A stretch of DNA of 64,000 nucleotides from an uncultured Lachnospiraceae bacterium (lineage in GTDB: Bacteria; Bacillota; Clostridia; Lachnospirales; Lachnospiraceae). The notes beneath the pieces are model-generated. The model was not told the DNA's origin, searched no databases, and was given only the letters and a program-made list of their open reading frames with translations. Below, in pieces: positions 59,697 to 64,000 of the stretch; position 1 is the stretch's first letter; each line of letters begins with the position of its first letter. The stretch lies in contig CAJUEW010000012.1 of the NCBI GenBank assembly GCA_910585465.1, forward strand, positions 1 to 64,000. Reading direction: 5' to 3'. A program made the position numbers and the translations under genes.

Positions 59697-60971
59697 TCAA
59701 ATCTGTTCTATATTTGGCGCTATATAGATGCCTGTGACAATATCCTGAGTCGGATCTGACCGATATCTTGCGGCCAAAGCCCGGGGATCCATATTTGTCC
59801 ACTTCCTTACAATCTTTCTGGGAAGCAAAAGTGTATGATCTCTCAAACTGTACATTGCAGTTCTTCCTCCTACAGAATCGCAATAAAGGAACAGACTCCG
59901 GGCACAAATATTTGCATAATAAAATTCATGATTGGGTTCCATACCGGCAGCTATTAAAATATGAATATCTGCCGTCCCGGATCCTATAATGGAATGATCA
60001 TTCATATCCAGGCAAACCGTTATCGCAAATTGTACTGTCCTTCCAAAAATATTTAATCCAAATACCGGCTTTATTTCCCGGAATCCTCTCTGACCTAAAA
60101 AATTTACCGTCAAAGGACCAGCCATATACATAGAATGCTGTGGATGATAAGTAGCATTTCTTCCAAAGGACACGGGATGACGATGTCTGACCTGGTAGCT
60201 CTTTCCATCCAGACCGGAAATCTGCTGCTTTTCCCACACATAAACACATGCGCCCTGAAAAAATACAGGAGCCATGTTATAATATAGCCTTGCCGTTTTC
60301 CACATAATTGTGCCTGCAAATATTAAAACCTCTCTGTTCGCTGTACGGTATGCTGTCGTAAGCTGTGCCAGAGTTTGTAAAGGAGCTCCTGTCCTGGGTA
60401 TATCATTGGGCAGTGTCCCATGAAGAAATTTATATACTGTTTCTTTATAGAAGGCTGTAAGATCATTTGTCAGAAAATCTGTAAATGAAAACTCCGGAAA
60501 CGCCGCGATAAAAAGCCTCTGCTCCAAATCACCATCCGGAAGCCCCTGGGTGCAGCTCACAAGAGCCTGTCCTACCTGGCAGCAGAAAATATCCTGAAGC
60601 CAGGACAGCCAGTATTCCTGCCTGATACCCCGGGCAAAATGGTACAGATTTTTCCGAAATTCATCTATTGTCGCACGAGGTAATCCTTCCAGCGGCCCGT
60701 GAGACCCTTCATAACTATGGAACTGTTGCTGAAACCTTCTTAAAATATTTGTTATATATATCAGATCGCCGGTTATATTCCCTTCTGCAGCCTCCAGAAT
60801 AAAATCTACACTTTCCCTTACCTCTATTAAAGGAAGCCTATTTTCCTTTAGGACCTCTGTGATTTCACAGAGCATTTTAAATGCAGGATGTTCTTGTTTA
60901 AAGCGATTTTGTTCGGCTAGAATAATAGGATAAAACTGTGTCCAGCGAACGGATATAAAATGTACCTTCAA
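59697..60971 (-). CDS. Nitrilase-fold (carbon-nitrogen hydrolase) protein, first gene of the operon
   Basis: A 424-residue protein with the carbon-nitrogen hydrolase triad: Glu160 in LFIAAFPEFSF, Lys248 in VYVWEKQQIS and Cys320 in FAITVCLDMNDHS. The LIFAGTIMW and ARSLFLYCDSVGG stretches are the usual strands around the active site. The intervals between triad residues are longer than in typical nitrilases, and about 150 residues of helical sequence precede the Glu, so the protein is an outlier. The start codon is TTG at 60971, with GGAGG 6 bases upstream. It would hydrolyse an amide or nitrile bond of an unknown target and heads the operon. Confidence 0.76.
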   Translation of the reverse strand: MKVHFISVRWTQFYPIILAEQNRFKQEHPAFKMLCEITEVLKENRLPLIEVRESVDFILEAAEGNITGDLIYITNILRRFQQQFHSYEGSHGPLEGLPRATIDEFRKNLYHFARGIRQEYWLSWLQDIFCCQVGQALVSCTQGLPDGDLEQRLFIAAFPEFSFTDFLTNDLTAFYKETVYKFLHGTLPNDIPRTGAPLQTLAQLTTAYRTANREVLIFAGTIMWKTARLYYNMAPVFFQGACVYVWEKQQISGLDGKSYQVRHRHPVSFGRNATYHPQHSMYMAGPLTVNFLGQRGFREIKPVFGLNIFGRTVQFAITVCLDMNDHSIIGSGTADIHILIAAGMEPNHEFYYANICARSLFLYCDSVGGRTAMYSLRDHTLLLPRKIVRKWTNMDPRALAARYRSDPTQDIVTGIYIAPNIEQI

Positions 60972-61395
60972 AAATTCCTCCCCCTGTCAGCTAATAAATG
61001 CGAAGCAGACGATCCAACGATTCAGGAAGACTGTTCGCTTTTTTATATAAGTAAATTACAATTTGCCGCCACATTTTTGCAGAGTCATATTTATTTCTTT
61101 TACATAGCTATTTTTGAGATTTTACAGATATTATAATTTAAATATAATATCTGTTTTATATTTTACCATAATTTTCCGTATATATATAAGCAAAATTGAC
61201 ATTTTAAACAAAATATTTCTCATAATTTCTTTGATCTTTTACGGTCTGTCAGTCTTCCGCTTCAGCAAACCATTAGATACGGGTTTAAAACAGGAAAAAT
61301 ATCGTTGAGAGATCCTTATATATGCAGATTTCAAGTAGATTTATAATTACTGTCCATGTACTCATATGTTCATCGATGTAATGAGCCACATCCGT
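60972..61395. other. Intergenic region upstream of the unusual operon
   Basis: About 420 very AT-rich bases between the nitrilase-like gene and the small ORF. A TATATA at the 61045 region could be a -10 box for the operon, but no matching -35 was found, so the promoter may use another sigma factor. A 64-codon frame at 61114-61308 has a TTG start and no ribosome site and is not counted as a gene. Confidence 0.4.
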
Positions 61396-61542
61396 TTACC
61401 CTTCATCGTCACTGGGACGGAGCGTATAGAAATAATTTTTTTCTTCCTTCAGGCCGATCACACCCTGACGAGGGCTCCCCTGTTCCATTTTACTGTTGTC
61501 AATCTGAGAGTAATAAATTCCAAAGAGCATTTTTTTCTTCAT
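61396..61542 (-). CDS. 48-residue small ORF behind the ABC exporter
   Basis: A short ORF that begins MKKKMLFGIYYSQIDNSK, is rich in charged and polar residues, has no Cys and no membrane helix, and is not recognised. A perfect GGAGG lies 8 bases before the ATG, and it follows the second permease gene by 16 bases. That makes a real small protein plausible. It does not look like a lantibiotic precursor. It could be a leaderless signalling or regulatory peptide, or a subunit of the exporter. Confidence 0.5.
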   Translation of the reverse strand: MKKKMLFGIYYSQIDNSKMEQGSPRQGVIGLKEEKNYFYTLRPSDDEG

Positions 61543-61558
61543 TTCTGTATCCTCCAAA

Positions 61559-62338
61559 TTACCATCCTTTTCTTGCAATGATTTTTTTCTGCCTTTTGAC
61601 AGTTCTGATCGGCGCACTTTTTTTAGCAGTCAATACAAAAACAGCAGAAATTGAAAAAGCTGCAAGTATACTGAAGAAGCAGATTAAGACATTCCAATGT
61701 ACAGTCGAATCGTAACTGCGGTAATTGATTAAACCTAAACTTGCCGTAACAGGATAGATATTTGCCAGCGTCGCATTTCCGGCAGCAAACATCCCTCCAT
61801 AGCCATAGACAAAAGCAATAATCGTACCAATCATATGTCCATTTGATATGCGGGCAGTAATCGCAATAACAGGCATTACTGCAATGTACAGAAACAGACA
61901 GTTCAAAATAATCTGAACAAACGTTTGTAATACTGATGTTATGAAAATCCCTGGAAATCCCATCAACAAATTAGCAATGACTGTAAATACAGCGCTTACC
62001 AGTCCCAGAAACAAAGAAAGCAGTGCACAGACAAGCAGCTTTCCCAATAATAAGCTGCGGTAGGAAACAGGAACCGTCATAATACTTTTCAGTGTATCAT
62101 CCTTTTCCTCCCTTGTTATGATATATCCGGCAATTAAGGCAATGCACATGGGAAAAATTGTTGTAACATTGTTCTTGATCACCTGCTCCGTAAAAAAAGA
62201 AAATGTCCAGACAGTACCGTCCAGCGCTGTAGTAGAAAACATTGTCAATAAGACAGAAAGCAGCATTAAAAGCACACCCGCCCATATCATATGATACCGC
62301 TTTAATTTCCAGATTTCGGTCTTAACCATACGAAACAT
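61559..62338 (-). CDS. ABC-2 permease of a bacitracin/lantibiotic-protection exporter (subunit 2)
   Basis: A 259-residue membrane protein with about six hydrophobic segments, the N-terminal cytoplasmic MFRMVKTEIWKLKRYHMIW being typical of the permeases of BcrB/LanE-LanG type exporters that expel antimicrobial peptides from the membrane. The start at 62338 has GGGGAG 6 bases upstream and lies 1 base after the stop of the other permease, so the genes are tightly coupled. The substrate is unknown. No lantibiotic biosynthesis gene is visible in the window. Confidence 0.82.
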   Translation of the reverse strand: MFRMVKTEIWKLKRYHMIWAGVLLMLLSVLLTMFSTTALDGTVWTFSFFTEQVIKNNVTTIFPMCIALIAGYIITREEKDDTLKSIMTVPVSYRSLLLGKLLVCALLSLFLGLVSAVFTVIANLLMGFPGIFITSVLQTFVQIILNCLFLYIAVMPVIAITARISNGHMIGTIIAFVYGYGGMFAAGNATLANIYPVTASLGLINYRSYDSTVHWNVLICFFSILAAFSISAVFVLTAKKSAPIRTVKRQKKIIARKGW

Positions 62339-62339
62339 A

Positions 62340-63134
62340 TTATTCTCCCCTCTTTTTATATAAATAATCAATAACGATAACAGAAAGAATACCCTCGACG
62401 CCCAAAATTACGATTGTCTGAATGGTCGTAGGCTGCAGATATGCAAGCCCCCCTATACTCTCTATCACTTCATGCCGTGCCATATCTCCCGCACTCCAGA
62501 GAGTGGTAAGGGGAATGGGCATAAGCCAGCACATGGCTTTCGGCAATACACCGAAAGAGGATTCCGCCGTCAGACTTAAAACGCTGTAGAAAACACAAAG
62601 CAAAACGGAAAAAATATAGGTCTTACTAAAAAACACAACAAGAACGATTAAAGGAAGCGTCCCAGCTGTAATAAAAATCCCCATTTCCAATGCTACAAAC
62701 AGTTTATAGATAACCCCGTTCACCTCTGATACCAAACCACCGCATAAAATCGCAGCAACAGCCGAGAATACACTAAAAACAGCTCCCATAACAAATAAGA
62801 CAACTATTTTTGCCAAAATCATCTGAGAACTTGTCACCGGAATCGTACGCAGATTTTTAAAGGTATCATTATCCCGTTCCATAAAGAACAGCATAGCCGC
62901 AACCACACCAATAATACAAGGCAAAAGCAGCTCCACCCCATAACCCATAATAAACTGAAAACAGGCATTAAAAATCTCTGCATCATTGTCATATCGCCCT
63001 GCCATTTGCGGCATTGTCATCATAACTGTAACAGGCACAGGAAACATAAATGCGGAAAGTATAACAAGTAAAATAAATTTTTTCCGCTTTAGTTTTGTAA
63101 ATTCACAAATAACAAGTCTAAGCAATCCCTTCAC
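62340..63134 (-). CDS. ABC-2 permease of a bacitracin/lantibiotic-protection exporter (subunit 1)
   Basis: A 264-residue membrane protein with about six hydrophobic segments and the family's N-terminal LVICEFTKLKRKKFILLV. The MERDNDTFKNLRTIPVTSSQMILAKI stretch (here MERDNDTFKNLRTIPV) is found in permeases of antimicrobial-peptide self-protection exporters. It overlaps the ATPase gene by 17 bases and precedes the second permease by 1 base, so the three form an operon. Confidence 0.82.
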   Translation of the reverse strand: MKGLLRLVICEFTKLKRKKFILLVILSAFMFPVPVTVMMTMPQMAGRYDNDAEIFNACFQFIMGYGVELLLPCIIGVVAAMLFFMERDNDTFKNLRTIPVTSSQMILAKIVVLFVMGAVFSVFSAVAAILCGGLVSEVNGVIYKLFVALEMGIFITAGTLPLIVLVVFFSKTYIFSVLLCVFYSVLSLTAESSFGVLPKAMCWLMPIPLTTLWSAGDMARHEVIESIGGLAYLQPTTIQTIVILGVEGILSVIVIDYLYKKRGE

Positions 63135-64000
63135 CCCCTGTTACACGCCTGAAATAATCCTCCAGGCTTTCTTCACAGGTATAGGCTTGCGACACCTCCA
63201 GTCCATTCTCCACAAAGGCGGTGACAATATTCCCAACGGACAGATCCAGATTATCCAGATGCATCTTATGGTCATCCTGTATGGTAAACCGGCTTTCATG
63301 AAAAATGCGTTCTAAAAGCCTTGCCGCCTGTGCTGTATCCGAAACCGTAAAACGAATATATTTTCTGCTTTTTGCTTCCAGCTGCGCAAGACTTTCTTCC
63401 TCCAATAATACGCCGTGATCAATAATTCCGATATCGTCAGCCAAAAGTGCAATCTCGGAAAGAATATGGCTGGAAATCAGAATGGTTTTCCCCTGCTCAT
63501 TGCATAGATCCCGTATAAAGGAACGCATCTCTGCAATCCCGATGGGATCAAGACCATTGATTGGTTCGTCCAAAATTAAAAGCTCCGGATCATGCATTAC
63601 AGCAAGGGCAATGGCCAGCCGCTGCTTCATTCCAAGGGAATATTGGGAAAACAGCTTTCTGTCTTTATAAGGCAGTCCCACCAAATCAAGCGCATTTTTT
63701 ATGGCATTACGATTCGGCACACCCCGCAGAGTGGCAAAAATACGCAGATTTTCCGTAGCGGTCAGATTAGGATAAAAACCAGGGGATTCGATTAGGCTGC
63801 CAATACGGGGAAGGAGCTTTTTTTCATTGGTCTGTAATGGCTTTCCCCAGATAGCCACTTCTCCGGAAGTAGGCCGGGTAAGCCCCAGCAGCATTTTCAT
63901 AGTCGTTGTTTTTCCAGCCCCATTTCTGCCTAGCAGACCATAAATACGTCCTTTTTTCACATGAATGTTCAGATTGGCAACACTTTTCTGCGTACCATAT
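63118..64000 (-). CDS. ABC transporter ATPase, BcrA/lantibiotic-protection type (5' end beyond window)
   Basis: The ATP-hydrolysing subunit of the exporter. Walker A GRNGAGKTTT, the signature LGMKQRLAIA, Walker B LLILDEPINGLDP and the H-loop SSHILSEI are visible, followed by a regulatory C-terminal region. The frame stays open upstream of the GTG at 63960 and continues with YGTQKSVANLNIHVKKG, the usual N-terminal part of this family, so the gene is partial and runs past 64000. Together with two permeases it forms an exporter that could confer resistance to a cell-wall-active peptide. Confidence 0.88.
   Translation of the reverse strand, partial: YGTQKSVANLNIHVKKGRIYGLLGRNGAGKTTTMKMLLGLTRPTSGEVAIWGKPLQTNEKKLLPRIGSLIESPGFYPNLTATENLRIFATLRGVPNRNAIKNALDLVGLPYKDRKLFSQYSLGMKQRLAIALAVMHDPELLILDEPINGLDPIGIAEMRSFIRDLCNEQGKTILISSHILSEIALLADDIGIIDHGVLLEEESLAQLEAKSRKYIRFTVSDTAQAARLLERIFHESRFTIQDDHKMHLDNLDLSVGNIVTAFVENGLEVSQAYTCEESLEDYFRRVTGGEGIA

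Larger units (their letters stand above)
49247..60971 (-). other. Six-gene DUF6603-type operon of unknown function
   Basis: The genes between 60971 and 49247 lie on one strand with gaps of 40, 21, 24, -4 and -8 bases and no internal terminator, so they form one transcript of about 11.7 kb that ends at a strong hairpin. In order they encode a nitrilase-like protein, a PA-IL-like lectin, a 1146-residue DUF6603-like protein, a 683-residue protein, a 1089-residue protein and a 403-residue Ig-like protein. None shows a signal peptide or a convincing membrane anchor. No contractile-tail or secretion gene is present. I know no described function for this set. Confidence 0.75.

Noticed and set aside
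49247..60971. Extracellular contractile injection system or prophage
   Set aside because: No sheath, tube, baseplate spike, ATPase or capsid motif was found; only non-structural unknowns and a lectin are present.
61114..61308. 64-codon hydrophobic frame in the AT-rich intergenic region
   Set aside because: TTG start, no ribosome site, and a composition explained by AT-richness alone.

Overview
The window looks like chromosomal DNA of a spore-forming, fermentative member of the Clostridia, most likely Lachnospiraceae (inferred; no 16S rRNA is present). The grounds are the Bacillus-type sporulation gene order (mazG, HU, yabO/rqcP, yabP, yabQ, divIC, spoIIE, tilS, hpt, ftsH), an engulfment pair spoIID-spoIIQ, a CotS-like protein, a reverse rubrerythrin with a Fur/PerR-type regulator, and strong AGGAGG ribosome sites with TTGACA-17-TATAAT promoters. 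Most genes lie on the minus strand. I see no transposase, integrase, phage structural gene, CRISPR array or rRNA.

Layout. 1-8 kb: a partial tRNA-Phe, a 2-hydroxyacid dehydrogenase, a GH13 alpha-glucosidase, an FGGY sugar kinase, and an operon of a second GH13 amylase with the branched-chain amino-acid exporter pair azlC-azlD. 8-16 kb: the ftsH to mazG cell-cycle and sporulation cluster, in which spoIIE has its own Spo0A-type promoter. 16-27 kb: housekeeping genes (phosphoglucomutase, CotS-like protein, cca, proS, a YtvI-type permease, a pseudouridine synthase, pgi, MTA/SAH nucleosidase, a TSCPD protein). 27-31 kb: a secreted protein, a DUF4367-type membrane protein, murG, and two tandem paralogous small sigma factors. 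31-34.4 kb: HIT protein, a sensorless histidine kinase, HD hydrolase, GIY-YIG protein, tRNA-Lys, trmB. 34.4-36 kb: a gene-free AT-rich stretch with a dense cluster of DnaA boxes, then a peroxide/iron-type circuit (rubrerythrin and Fur/PerR, both with palindromic operators). 36-49 kb: an SH3-NlpC/P60 cell-wall hydrolase, DEAD-box helicase, hemolysin III, spoIIQ, spoIID, glycogen phosphorylase, ileS under a T-box leader, and a DacF-type D,D-carboxypeptidase.

49.2-61 kb is the standout region: a compact six-gene minus-strand operon of about 11.7 kb. In transcription order it encodes a nitrilase-fold protein with a visible Glu-Lys-Cys triad, a small PA-IL/LecA-like lectin, a 1146-residue beta-rich protein that I recognise as DUF6603-like, a 683- and a 1089-residue protein of unknown function joined by an ATGA overlap, and a 403-residue Ig-like beta protein. 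None has a visible signal peptide, and no contractile-tail gene accompanies them. I know of no described function for this combination, and it is the best candidate here for an undescribed system. The window ends with an ABC exporter of the bacitracin/lantibiotic self-protection type and a 48-residue small ORF behind it.

All family names come from reading motifs by eye. No database search, structure prediction or base-composition computation was run.
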